Shown here: piece after piece, positions 1 through 6,268 of the stretch
Layout: the number at the start of each line of letters is the position of its first letter
Position numbering within the stretch: position 1 is the stretch's first letter
NCBI GenBank assembly: GCA_002367635.1
Contig: DFDI01000046.1
Span: 1-14,826, forward strand
Source: Betaproteobacteria bacterium UBA3031
Lineage (GTDB): Bacteria > Pseudomonadota > Gammaproteobacteria > Burkholderiales > Eutrophovitaceae
Direction: 5' to 3'
DNA length: 14,826 nucleotides
The notes under the pieces: model-generated
Seen by the model: the letters and a program-made list of their open reading frames with translations, nothing else
Database searches by the model: none
Told to the model about the DNA's origin: nothing
Program-made: the position numbers and the translations under genes

Positions 1-358
1 GATCCAGATCAGCCCCCTTCAGTCTTCTTGAAAATATGGAACGTCGCGAAAACCCAATATTCTCAGCTACTGTCATGTGAGGAAACAATGCATAGTCCTG
101 GAACAAATAACCTACGTTACGATACCGCGATGCAATCTCTATGCCTTTTTCGGAATCGAATAGAACTCGGTCATTAATCACGACCTTTCCAGATCTGACA
201 TTTTGTAAGCCTGCAATTATTTTTAGCAATAAGCTTTTACCCGCTCCAGACTGCCCAAACAAGACTGTGATGTCCTCATCACAACTGAATCGAATATTTA
301 AATCGAAGTCGTGGCCACCAGACTGAAATAACTGCTGAACGTCTACATCAACTCTCAT
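1..358 (-). CDS. modC: Molybdate ABC transporter ATP-binding protein ModC (N-terminal part, cut by window edge)
   Basis: This is the ATPase that powers molybdate uptake through ModB at the inner face of the cytoplasmic membrane. Only the first 119 residues are present; the gene runs off the left edge. Translating the minus strand from the ATG at 358 gives a Walker A motif GQSGAGKS (residues 35-42) and a Q-loop LFQDYALFPHMTV (around 85-97), both typical of ModC and related oxyanion importers. The signature motif, Walker B and the C-terminal molbindin domain would lie outside the window. The start lies 6 bases after the modB stop, so the two are co-transcribed. Identification as ModC rather than a sulfate or spermidine ATPase rests on the adjacent ModB and the molybdenum context. 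Confidence 0.9.
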   Translation of the reverse strand, partial: MRVDVDVQQLFQSGGHDFDLNIRFSCDEDITVLFGQSGAGKSLLLKIIAGLQNVRSGKVVINDRVLFDSEKGIEIASRYRNVGYLFQDYALFPHMTVAENIGFSRRSIFSRRLKGADLD

Positions 359-364
359 ATCAGC

Positions 365-1057
365 TCAAATCACTCGATACTTGGGTCGAAGAAAATAGTT
401 CGATGCAAGTAAAACCACAATACAAACAATAGAAGTAACAATCACTAGAAAATTAGCTATTTGATCATGACCGGCCTGAACAGCCTCATAAACAGCAATT
501 GAGAGAGTTTGAGTTTTACCAGGTAAGCTCCCAGCCACCATCAGCGTAGCACCAAATTCTCCGAGAGCTCTCGCAAACGCCAACATCGACCCTGCCAATA
601 TTCCTCGAAGCGCAAGGGGAAAGGTTACCAAAGCAAAGACTTGTAACTCACTTTTACCCAAGACTCGGGAAGCATCCTCTAACTGTCGTGAGACACCCTC
701 AAACGCGGATCTTGCAGATTTATACACAAGAGGAAAGGCAACTATCGAGGCAGCAATCACTGCCCCCTGCCAGGTAAATATTAAATTAATACCAAATTGA
801 GATTCCAACCAAGATCCAATGGGGCCACGGCGTCCCAGAAGCACGAGTAGGTAGTAACCTAATACGGTAGGAGGCAGAACCACAGGCAAGGTCAGTACCG
901 CATCCAAAACTTCCTTTCCCCAAAACTCACGCTTAGCCGCAACCCAGGCGATTGACACTCCCGCGACTGTCGCAACAATAGTCGCGAACCCTGCCACTTT
1001 GAGGCTTAAAAGTAGCGGGATCATCACAGCTTCCAGAGTTATGGGAAATGAAAACAA
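365..1057 (-). CDS. modB: Molybdate ABC transporter permease ModB
   Basis: Integral membrane permease of the molybdate importer. The 230-residue product is almost all hydrophobic helices, with the permease EAA loop around residues 120-156 (DASRVLGKSELQVFALVTFP, then a GILAG ending) and the ModB signature ALGEFGATLMVAG at about 164-176. Length matches E. coli ModB. The start given is TTG at 1057, which makes an N-terminus comparable to E. coli ModB but has no ribosome-binding site. An in-frame ATG at 1024, with GGAAG five bases before it, is an alternative that would remove 11 residues. modC follows after 6 bases. No modA precedes it: upstream are a leader with hairpins and a ModE-box promoter. 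Transport specificity is inferred from family and context. Confidence 0.92.
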   Translation of the reverse strand: MFSFPITLEAVMIPLLLSLKVAGFATIVATVAGVSIAWVAAKREFWGKEVLDAVLTLPVVLPPTVLGYYLLVLLGRRGPIGSWLESQFGINLIFTWQGAVIAASIVAFPLVYKSARSAFEGVSRQLEDASRVLGKSELQVFALVTFPLALRGILAGSMLAFARALGEFGATLMVAGSLPGKTQTLSIAVYEAVQAGHDQIANFLVIVTSIVCIVVLLASNYFLRPKYRVI

Positions 1058-1075
1058 AATTTATAAAAGAACGTT

Positions 1076-1103
1076 AGTTTATATTCATAAACATTTGTTT
1101 CAA
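1076..1103 (-). promoter_or_regulatory. Possible second promoter for modBC
   Basis: On the minus strand TTGAAA (1103-1098) is followed after 16 bases by TAAACT (1081-1076), a weak sigma70-like pair. It lies between the terminator-like hairpin and modB, so it could give modBC transcription independent of the ModE-box promoter. The -10 match is only 4 of 6 and the region is very AT-rich, so chance is a real possibility. A 6-bp hairpin (GTTTAT/ATAAAC, 1077-1092) overlaps it. Confidence 0.25.
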
Positions 1104-1190
1104 ATAAAATTTTGGCGCCATAAAGGCGCCAAAATCAGACTTGCTTTAAAAGGGGTTTTTAACATAGTCAGACGCACTATCATGCGCTTC
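1100..1190 (-). other. Leader or candidate short transcript from the ModE-box promoter, with a 27-codon open frame
   Basis: The predicted start of transcription is near 1190, and the hairpin at 1135-1109 would end a transcript of about 85-90 bases. Visible structure on the minus strand: GCGCA/TGCGT around 1187-1172 (one G-U pair), TTAAAA-ACCCC-TTTTAA around 1161-1145, then the terminator-like stem. A 27-codon open frame runs from ATG at 1183 to TGA at 1102-1100. Its second ATG (1165) begins MLKTPFKASLILAP, which looks like the start of a secretion signal, but it lacks a convincing ribosome-binding site. It could be a riboregulatory leader, a small RNA, or the remnant of modA. None is proven. 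Confidence 0.3.
1109..1135 (-). terminator. Intrinsic terminator-like hairpin between the ModE-box promoter and modB
   Basis: A perfect 11-bp inverted repeat, ATTTTGGCGCC (1109-1119) and GGCGCCAAAAT (1125-1135), flanks a 5-base loop. Read on the minus strand the GC-rich stem is followed by AAAATTTTATTTG, a U-rich tract, so it should terminate minus-strand transcripts. It would stop the moaD-moaE-modE transcript, but it is also downstream of the promoter at 1224-1196 and upstream of modB. It may therefore act as an attenuator, or it may define a short RNA. Confidence 0.7.
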
Positions 1191-1213
1191 GTTATATTTA
1201 ATAAGATATAGCG
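1190..1213. promoter_or_regulatory. ModE-box (molybdate-responsive operator)
   Basis: The sequence reads CGTTATATT (1190-1198), a 6-base spacer (1199-1204), then GATATAGCG (1205-1213). Half-site length and spacing are those of the E. coli modABCD operator; the left half is identical to the E. coli half-site as I recall it, and the right half matches its reverse complement at 7 of 9 positions. It covers the spacer and -10 of the promoter that reads toward modB, the usual geometry for repression by ModE when molybdate is plentiful. The modE-like gene ends only 27 bases away. Confidence 0.8.
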
Positions 1214-1224
1214 CTAAATGTCAA
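1196..1224 (-). promoter_or_regulatory. Sigma70 promoter reading toward modBC
   Basis: On the minus strand there is a perfect -35 TTGACA (1224-1219), a 17-base spacer and a -10 TTAAAT (1201-1196; 4 of 6). The ModE-box lies over the spacer and -10. Transcription would begin around 1190, giving a leader of roughly 130-165 bases before modB, depending on its start codon. Confidence 0.65.
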
Positions 1225-1240
1225 GCCCATACCATAGAGG

Positions 1241-1585
1241 CTAAAGCATATATTGAGAGAATTCAGCCATCTCGGCGCTAACACTACTTGTCGCCTTAAG
1301 CTCCATAGCCCGATAGCGCAAAAGAACTTCTTTGCCAAACTCGGTAACTTGAGCACCACCCCCTCGAGTTCCACCAGTCAACGTTTCAACGAGCACCGAT
1401 GAAAAACATTGATTCATAGTGTCAACGAGTATCCACGCTCTTCGATAAGACATCCCAAGATCCCGCGCAGCCGCCGAAATAGACCCATTTTTCTGAATTG
1501 AGTCTAGTAAGGCAGCTTTTCCTGGACCCATGGCAATGGACTTACGAAAGCTGACTTTTAATTGGGGTTGCAGCGTATCAGACAT
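1241..1585 (-). CDS. ModE-like winged-helix DNA-binding protein without molbindin domain
   Basis: A 114-residue protein made up of the ModE N-terminal DNA-binding domain alone. The typical core is seen: GPGKAALLDSIQKNGSISAA, then ARDLGMSYRRAWILVDTMN, then a wing with TGGTRGGGAQVTEFG. Full-length ModE has about 260 residues, with two C-terminal Mop domains that bind molybdate; these are absent, and the stop is clean with no extension in another frame noted. The start is ATG at 1585, 11 bases after the moaE stop; a TTG at 1591 would add two residues. It is third in a moaD-moaE-modE order. By context it should bind the ModE-box just downstream and control modBC, but how it would sense molybdate is not evident. 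It may be constitutive or need a partner. Confidence 0.88.
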   Translation of the reverse strand: MSDTLQPQLKVSFRKSIAMGPGKAALLDSIQKNGSISAAARDLGMSYRRAWILVDTMNQCFSSVLVETLTGGTRGGGAQVTEFGKEVLLRYRAMELKATSSVSAEMAEFSQYML

Positions 1586-1596
1586 ATTCAATTGAA

Positions 1597-2061
1597 CTAC
1601 TTACTCTGGGCTTTCGCCCAACGCTCAGCAGCCTCAGCGTCGCTCGCACGTGCCTCTACCCAACGCTCACCAGAAGACGTTTGTTCTTTTTTCCAGAAAG
1701 GCGCTCGAGTTTTTAGATAATCCATTAGAAACTCACAAGCCTTAAATGACTCACCACGATGCGCACTCGTCACAATGACAAGTACAATCTGATCCAACGG
1801 TCGCAGCACACCTACGCGATGAATAATTAATGCATCATATATATCCCAACGAGCTTTCGCCTCAGTGACAATAAGTTCAAGAGACCGCTCAGTCATTCCC
1901 GGGTAATGCTCAAGTTCAAGCGTAGAAATATCTTCCCCATCATTTAAGTCACGAACCACACCAACAAAACTGGCCACAGCACCGACTTTAGCGTTCTTTT
2001 TCCTCAAGGCCAACATTTCCTGACTCACATCAAAATCTTCTGTTTGTATACGCACACTCAT
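1597..2061 (-). CDS. moaE: Molybdopterin synthase catalytic (large) subunit MoaE
   Basis: MoaE forms a heterotetramer with MoaD and transfers two sulfurs to precursor Z (cPMP) to make molybdopterin in the cytoplasm. The 154-residue product has the family hallmarks: GAVASFVGVVRD near the N-terminus, LELEHYPGM, VTSAHRGESF, and the active-site block KTRAPFWKKE containing the two conserved lysines. The open frame extends upstream to 2112, but the ATG at 2061 (MSVRIQTEDFDV) is chosen because MoaE proteins begin this way and because it starts 4 bases after the moaD stop, the normal spacing for a coupled pair. Length agrees with the family. Confidence 0.95.
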   Translation of the reverse strand: MSVRIQTEDFDVSQEMLALRKKNAKVGAVASFVGVVRDLNDGEDISTLELEHYPGMTERSLELIVTEAKARWDIYDALIIHRVGVLRPLDQIVLVIVTSAHRGESFKACEFLMDYLKTRAPFWKKEQTSSGERWVEARASDAEAAERWAKAQSK

Positions 2062-2065
2062 GATG

Positions 2066-2323
2066 TCATCCGCCTGTGACCGGAGGGAAAAATGCCACTT
2101 CATCAGCCTCATTTAAGAATACGTCGTCCGATACCATTTCCTGATTGACGGCTATGCGAAAGGACTTATTTTCGTCGAGTTCACGTCTCCAAACATCGCC
2201 TCTTTGACGCAAAACGTTAAGCACATCGGATACCTTGTTCTCAGCATCCGTTATGACAATAACTTCATGACCAATCTCGAAGACTTCTCGAAGTTTTGCA
2301 AAAAAAAATACTTTTATTTCCAT
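2066..2323 (-). CDS. moaD: Molybdopterin synthase sulfur carrier subunit MoaD
   Basis: Ubiquitin-like sulfur carrier of 85 residues that, as a C-terminal thiocarboxylate, supplies sulfur to MoaE. It starts MEIKVFFFAKLRE, has the beta-grasp pattern and ends VAFFPPVTGG; the terminal Gly-Gly is the activation site for MoeB, which is not in this window. First gene of a moaD-moaE-modE operon, divergent from moaA. A run of nine T residues encodes the three phenylalanines near the start (2308-2300 on the plus strand as A), a place where slippage or sequencing error is possible, although the frame shown is intact. No strong ribosome-binding site is seen before the ATG. Confidence 0.95.
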   Translation of the reverse strand: MEIKVFFFAKLREVFEIGHEVIVITDAENKVSDVLNVLRQRGDVWRRELDENKSFRIAVNQEMVSDDVFLNEADEVAFFPPVTGG

Positions 2324-2436
2324 ATTTATGTAACTCGATTTTGTGTGGGTCTTATTTTACATTTCTTGTGAATCAGTCGTTTACTAACACGTCACTGCAC
2401 GCAACACAGAGAAAAAGACCGTTGTGTTCAATCGTA

Positions 2437-2442
2437 TATAAT
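2437..2442 (+). promoter_or_regulatory. Possible -10 box for moaA-moeA-msrB
   Basis: A perfect TATAAT lies 42 bases before the moaA ATG in the 161-base moaD-moaA gap. No recognisable -35 sits at the right distance (AAAGAC at 2414-2419), so the promoter would be weak or activator-dependent. The rest of this gap holds no clear operator, riboswitch or hairpin that I can support. Confidence 0.4.
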
Positions 2443-2484
2443 GCGTTAAGTATTACATAAAATAGAAAATATTTAGATAAGCAC

Positions 2485-3519
2485 ATGAATTCAAATAATC
2501 CATCGCTCATTGATACACCTGTTCAAGACACACGACAGAGGCATCTGCGAGACCTCCGCATCTCTGTCACGGACCGGTGTAACTTCCGATGCACCTATTG
2601 CATGCCCAAAAGCGTGTACGACCGAGATTTTAAATTTATAGAACGCACGCAGTTGCTGTCTTTTGACGAAATCAATCGACTAGTCGGCATTTTCAAAGAT
2701 CACGGTGTAGAAAAGGTAAGGATCACAGGCGGCGAACCGTTGTTACGAAAACAACTTGAGAAGCTAATTGAAATGATTTCCGCTTCACACCAACTCGACC
2801 TGACGCTCACCACTAATGCTACATTGCTTAAACAAAAAGCCGCCGTCCTTCAAGATGCTGGCTTACAGCGGATCACAGTCAGTCTGGACTCACTGAACGA
2901 TAACACCTTTCAGATGATGAACGATATGAACGTTCCTGTTTCAAAAGTTTTAGAGGGAATCGAAGAAGCCGACAAAATCGGCTTCAAGCCAATTAAAATC
3001 AACATGGTCGTAAAACAAGGAGTCAACGATCATGATGTTTTAGAGATGGCCAAGTATTTTAAAGGCAGTGGGCACATTGTTCGTTTCATTGAATTTATGG
3101 ATGTCGGCTCAACCAATGGTTGGAAGATGAGTCACGTCGTACCATCACAAACCTTAGTAGACAGCATCAATGCTATTTTCCCAATTGAGCCGATCGAACC
3201 CAATTATATTGGGGAAGTTGCCGAGCGCTGGAGGTATACTGACGGATCAGGAGAAATCGGATTTATTTCCTCGGTCACACAAGCTTTTTGTCAATCATGC
3301 ACCAGAGCCAGACTGTCAGCAGAAGGGTCGATTTATACCTGTCTCTTTGCCACACAAGGTACAGACCTTCGCATGCTACTTAGAACAGGCGCATCCGATA
3401 CAACAATCTCAGATGTCATCTCTAAGCTTTGGCAATCGAGAACCGATAACTATTCTGAAATAAGGACAGCTGAAACCGCCACAACACGAAAAATAGAGAT
3501 GTCATATATTGGTGGATAA
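2485..3519 (+). CDS. moaA: GTP 3',8-cyclase MoaA (radical SAM)
   Basis: Catalyses the first step of molybdenum cofactor synthesis, radical cyclisation of GTP; the product is converted by MoaC (not in this window) to cyclic pyranopterin monophosphate. The 344-residue protein has the radical-SAM CX3CX2C cluster motif (C32, C36, C39 in RCNFRCTYC), the SAM-binding RITGGEP at 79-85, and the second cluster motif CX2CX13C (C269, C272, C286) that binds GTP. It ends in YIGG, the conserved C-terminal Gly-Gly needed for activity in this family. The ATG has no strong ribosome-binding site. moeA follows after 29 bases, consistent with an operon. The frame is intact and of usual length. Confidence 0.97.
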   Translation: MNSNNPSLIDTPVQDTRQRHLRDLRISVTDRCNFRCTYCMPKSVYDRDFKFIERTQLLSFDEINRLVGIFKDHGVEKVRITGGEPLLRKQLEKLIEMISASHQLDLTLTTNATLLKQKAAVLQDAGLQRITVSLDSLNDNTFQMMNDMNVPVSKVLEGIEEADKIGFKPIKINMVVKQGVNDHDVLEMAKYFKGSGHIVRFIEFMDVGSTNGWKMSHVVPSQTLVDSINAIFPIEPIEPNYIGEVAERWRYTDGSGEIGFISSVTQAFCQSCTRARLSAEGSIYTCLFATQGTDLRMLLRTGASDTTISDVISKLWQSRTDNYSEIRTAETATTRKIEMSYIGG

Positions 3520-3548
3520 GCAACTGAAAAGAATAAGACGTTAAACTC

Positions 3549-4823
3549 ATGACCAAACAAAATAGATTAGAAACCATTACCCAAGAGAGTGATTACGATC
3601 CTAACTCCATGCCCGTGGATAAAGCCCGAAGCTATATTGGGGGATTCTTAGATCCTGTCACCAGCTCAGAACGAGTATCCATTCGTGATGCGCTTGGGCG
3701 AATTTTGTCGCAAGATGTAATCTCACCGGTCAATGTCCCTCAGCATGACAATTCCGCAATGGACGGATATGCAGTCAGAGGCCATGACCTATCAGAAGGC
3801 AAGAAGACAGACCTGACAGTAGTTGGGACCGCCTTTGCAGGTCAACCTTTTGAGGGAGGCCTCAAAAAAGGTGAATCAATTCGAATCATGACTGGCGCGG
3901 TTATACCCGACGGCGCTGACACAGTAATTATGCAAGAGCGCGCCGAGAGAATCGATGGGGTTGTCAGTGTAGATTTCTCTCCAACAGGAGCGAATACCCG
4001 CAAGGCCGGTGAAGATCTAAAACTTGGATCTGCCGCCTTACAAAAAGGACACAAAGTCAGGCCGGCCGATCTTGGACTCATTGCATCGCTTGGGATACCC
4101 GAGATTAGCGTTTATCGAAAACTTCGTGTTGCGTTCTTCTCCACAGGTGATGAACTGGTTGGCATTGGCAATCCTCTCCGAGAAGGTCAAATTTACGACA
4201 GCAATCGTTATACGATTTTTGGAATGCTCACCGAACTGGGCTGCGAACTCATAGACATGGGCGTAATCAAGGACACACCAGAAGCGGTTGAAGCGGCATT
4301 TATAGATTCAACAAATATTGCTGATGTCGTTATTACCAGTGGTGGTGTTTCTGTAGGTGAGGCGGATTTTGTAAAACCAATACTGAATAAAATCGGCGAG
4401 GTTCTCTTTTGGAAAATAGCAATGAAACCTGGTCGTCCGTTAGCATTCGGAAAAGTAGGTCAATCGCATTTCTTTGGATTACCCGGAAATCCAGTTGCAG
4501 TCATGGTGACGTTCTACCAATTCGTGCAATCAGCCCTCAAAACACTCCAGGGGCAAGTAATACAAACTCCTTCACCAACATTTAAAGCACTCTGCACCCG
4601 ACCACTTAAAAAAACACCTGGACGCACCGAATTTCAAAGAGGAATCTTGAGTCAAACGGCCGCTGGAGAGTGGACAGTCAAACCAACTGGGGACCAAGGC
4701 TCTGGGATTTTATCTTCGATGAGTCAGGCGCATTGCTTCATCGTTCTTCCCACTGATATGGGAAAAGTTGATGCTGGTGAACTGGTAGATGTTCAGCTTA
4801 TAAGAGGCCTGATCGATTCATGA
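3549..4823 (+). CDS. moeA: Molybdopterin molybdenumtransferase MoeA
   Basis: Inserts molybdate into adenylylated molybdopterin to give molybdenum cofactor. The 424-residue product shows NSAMDGYAV (68-76), RIMTGAVIPDGADTV (112-126), FFSTGDELV (196-204), the SGGVSVGEADF motif (264-274), KPGRP (293-297) and LPGNPVAV (311-318), all standard MoeA landmarks, followed by the small C-terminal domain. A roughly 15-residue polar N-terminal extension precedes the usual start. Its adenylylating partner MogA is not in the window. The stop overlaps the msrB start by ATGA, so the two are translationally coupled. Paralogues with the same fold (for example MoeA-like proteins for other cofactor forms) exist, but the operon with moaA supports standard MoeA. 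Confidence 0.96.
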   Translation: MTKQNRLETITQESDYDPNSMPVDKARSYIGGFLDPVTSSERVSIRDALGRILSQDVISPVNVPQHDNSAMDGYAVRGHDLSEGKKTDLTVVGTAFAGQPFEGGLKKGESIRIMTGAVIPDGADTVIMQERAERIDGVVSVDFSPTGANTRKAGEDLKLGSAALQKGHKVRPADLGLIASLGIPEISVYRKLRVAFFSTGDELVGIGNPLREGQIYDSNRYTIFGMLTELGCELIDMGVIKDTPEAVEAAFIDSTNIADVVITSGGVSVGEADFVKPILNKIGEVLFWKIAMKPGRPLAFGKVGQSHFFGLPGNPVAVMVTFYQFVQSALKTLQGQVIQTPSPTFKALCTRPLKKTPGRTEFQRGILSQTAAGEWTVKPTGDQGSGILSSMSQAHCFIVLPTDMGKVDAGELVDVQLIRGLIDS

Positions 4824-5212
4824 AAAAAATTAATAAAACAGATGAGCAATGGCAGTCCGACTTAACACTTGAGGAATATCAAATCCTTAGAAAAGAGGGA
4901 ACGGAGCGAAGTTTCAGTCATCCGTTTAACCGGGAACATCGCAAAGGGACTTTCGTTTGCGCTGGGTGTGACACACCCCTATTCACCTCTGATATGAAGT
5001 TTGATAGCGGTACGGGATGGCCTAGTTTTTTTAATCACATCGAAGACGCATTCGTCACCAAAGTCGATAAGAAGCTTTTTATGTCCCGAACAGAGTATCG
5101 ATGCGCAGTCTGTGACGGACATCACGGACATGTATTTCCAGATGGACCCCAGCCAACAGGACAGCGCTACTGTAACAACGGGACAGCACTGAAATTTATA
5201 CCTGACGAATAA
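4820..5212 (+). CDS. msrB: Peptide methionine (R)-S-oxide reductase MsrB
   Basis: Reduces R-methionine sulfoxide in oxidised proteins. The 130-residue single-domain protein has two zinc-binding CXXC pairs (C47/C50 and C95/C98), the substrate pocket GTGWPSF (64-70), HHGHVFPDGP (101-110) and the catalytic cysteine C118 in RYCNNG. Two oddities: the residues after the catalytic cysteine are Asn-Asn-Gly where RYC(V/I)NS is usual, and position 65, where some relatives carry a resolving cysteine, is Thr, so recycling must use another route. No signal peptide, so it is cytoplasmic. The start overlaps the moeA stop by four bases; it converges on fdsD with 6 bases between stops and no visible terminator. 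Confidence 0.95.
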   Translation: MKKINKTDEQWQSDLTLEEYQILRKEGTERSFSHPFNREHRKGTFVCAGCDTPLFTSDMKFDSGTGWPSFFNHIEDAFVTKVDKKLFMSRTEYRCAVCDGHHGHVFPDGPQPTGQRYCNNGTALKFIPDE

Positions 5213-5218
5213 AGCAAT

Positions 5219-5443
5219 CTAAGCACGAGGTTTCTCTAAAACTGCAATCGCAGCTCGAGACAATGTACTTAACCCTTCACCTCCGTCATTCATCAAATAT
5301 TCGATGATTTCCTTTCTCATTCTGGGATCCCAGAATCGAGTGATATGTCCAGATACCCCAGCGATCGCTTCATTTTCATCTTCTTCAGATACAAAAAAAT
5401 TAGAAATATCGTTCACCATCTTCACTAATTGAGACGGATTCAT
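5219..5443 (-). CDS. fdsD: Formate dehydrogenase delta subunit FdsD
   Basis: Small 74-residue protein encoded last in fds operons. It has the family pattern: N-terminal LVKMVNDISNFF, then HITRFWDPRMRKEIIEYL (33-50) and a C-terminal LSTLSRAAIAVL. In studied systems FdsD is needed for full formate dehydrogenase activity and is thought to act in maturation or stability; its exact role is not readable from sequence. The ATG overlaps the fdsC stop by four bases (ATGA), so translation is coupled. Confidence 0.93.
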   Translation of the reverse strand: MNPSQLVKMVNDISNFFVSEEDENEAIAGVSGHITRFWDPRMRKEIIEYLMNDGGEGLSTLSRAAIAVLEKPRA

Positions 5444-6258
5444 AGCGCATCCCCTTCTAACAAAATTCGCTCTTTGTGTGAATAAATGGTCTGGCGTCCA
5501 TTACGTGCGAAACCAACTAAGGTCACATCACTATTGATCGCTGTCTTAATCGCTAGAGAAGTAGGACCTGAGACAGCCACCAACAGACCAACATTAGCTC
5601 TAGCTACCTTTGTAACCATTTCATAACTTGCCCGACTCGTAATCAAAATAAATCCTTGACGTGCATATTCCGGATTTAATAGAAGTGCTCCAATCAACTT
5701 GTCTAAGGCGTTATGTCGTCCGACATCCTCTTTAACCAAGCTAATACTGCCATCTCTATCCGACCAGGCTGCTCCGTGCAGTGTGCCGACCTCATGATTC
5801 ATAGTCTGCAGCGTCTCGAGTGATTGAAGTGCCCGCTGTATTACTTCCGTTTTAAAAGACTCAGGGGCGTTGACTTTAGACACTACCCGGATAGCGCCCT
5901 CAAGGGTTTCTTCGCCACAGAGACCACACCCGGTTCGGCCGACTACATTTTTTTTGCGCTTCCTCAAATCATCGCTAATCGTTCGCGATACGCTTATATA
6001 AGCCGTAATTCCCTTCTCACTATGAGTAAATTCAATGCCATCTATTTCGCCGGCATCAGAGATTAAATTCTCAGTGAATGAAAAACCAACTACAAAGTCA
6101 GTCAAATCTGAGGGACTTACCATCATCACGGCAAAAGGCTCACCATTGAAGACCAAAGCTAAGGGAACTTCCTCAGCAATGGAATTAAGCTCTAGCTCCG
6201 CCCCACCATCGAGCGTCCATTTCAGTGCCTCACGCTCGATGATCGCGTTACTGGTCAC
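5440..6258 (-). CDS. fdsC: Formate dehydrogenase accessory sulfurtransferase FdhD/FdsC
   Basis: Required to make the formate dehydrogenase active; the family passes sulfur to the molybdenum centre and chaperones insertion of the bis-MGD cofactor. The 272-residue product has the conserved cysteine pair in GRTGCGLCGEE (C111, C114), then TLHGAAWSD and the C-terminal EDVGRHNALDKLIG and ITSRASYEMVTKVARA blocks that are diagnostic for FdhD. The start is GTG at 6258, 10 bases after the fdsA stop, with a weak GAGA before it. Position directly after fdsA matches fdsC in Cupriavidus necator; fdhD would be an equally correct name. Confidence 0.95.
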   Translation of the reverse strand: MTSNAIIEREALKWTLDGGAELELNSIAEEVPLALVFNGEPFAVMMVSPSDLTDFVVGFSFTENLISDAGEIDGIEFTHSEKGITAYISVSRTISDDLRKRKKNVVGRTGCGLCGEETLEGAIRVVSKVNAPESFKTEVIQRALQSLETLQTMNHEVGTLHGAAWSDRDGSISLVKEDVGRHNALDKLIGALLLNPEYARQGFILITSRASYEMVTKVARANVGLLVAVSGPTSLAIKTAINSDVTLVGFARNGRQTIYSHKERILLEGDAL

Positions 6259-6268
6259 AGGTATATCT

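Noticed and set aside
1..4. GATC at both extremes of the window, as if from a Sau3AI-type cloned fragment
   Set aside because: GATC is frequent throughout the window, so this is not evidence of anything biological.
999..1211. Plus-strand open frame across the modB start and the intergenic region
   Set aside because: It overlaps the modB start, the hairpin and the ModE-box, and its product has no recognisable pattern.
2431..2460. Possible second ModE-box in the moaD-moaA gap (ATCGTATATA followed by an AT-rich stretch)
   Set aside because: Only the left half resembles the consensus, and it needs a one-base deletion; no matching right half at 6-base spacing. TATAAT as a -10 box explains the sequence better.
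2324..2484. Molybdenum cofactor riboswitch upstream of moaA
   Set aside because: The gap shows no multi-stem structure, and the leader after the likely -10 box is only about 35 bases, too short for that element.
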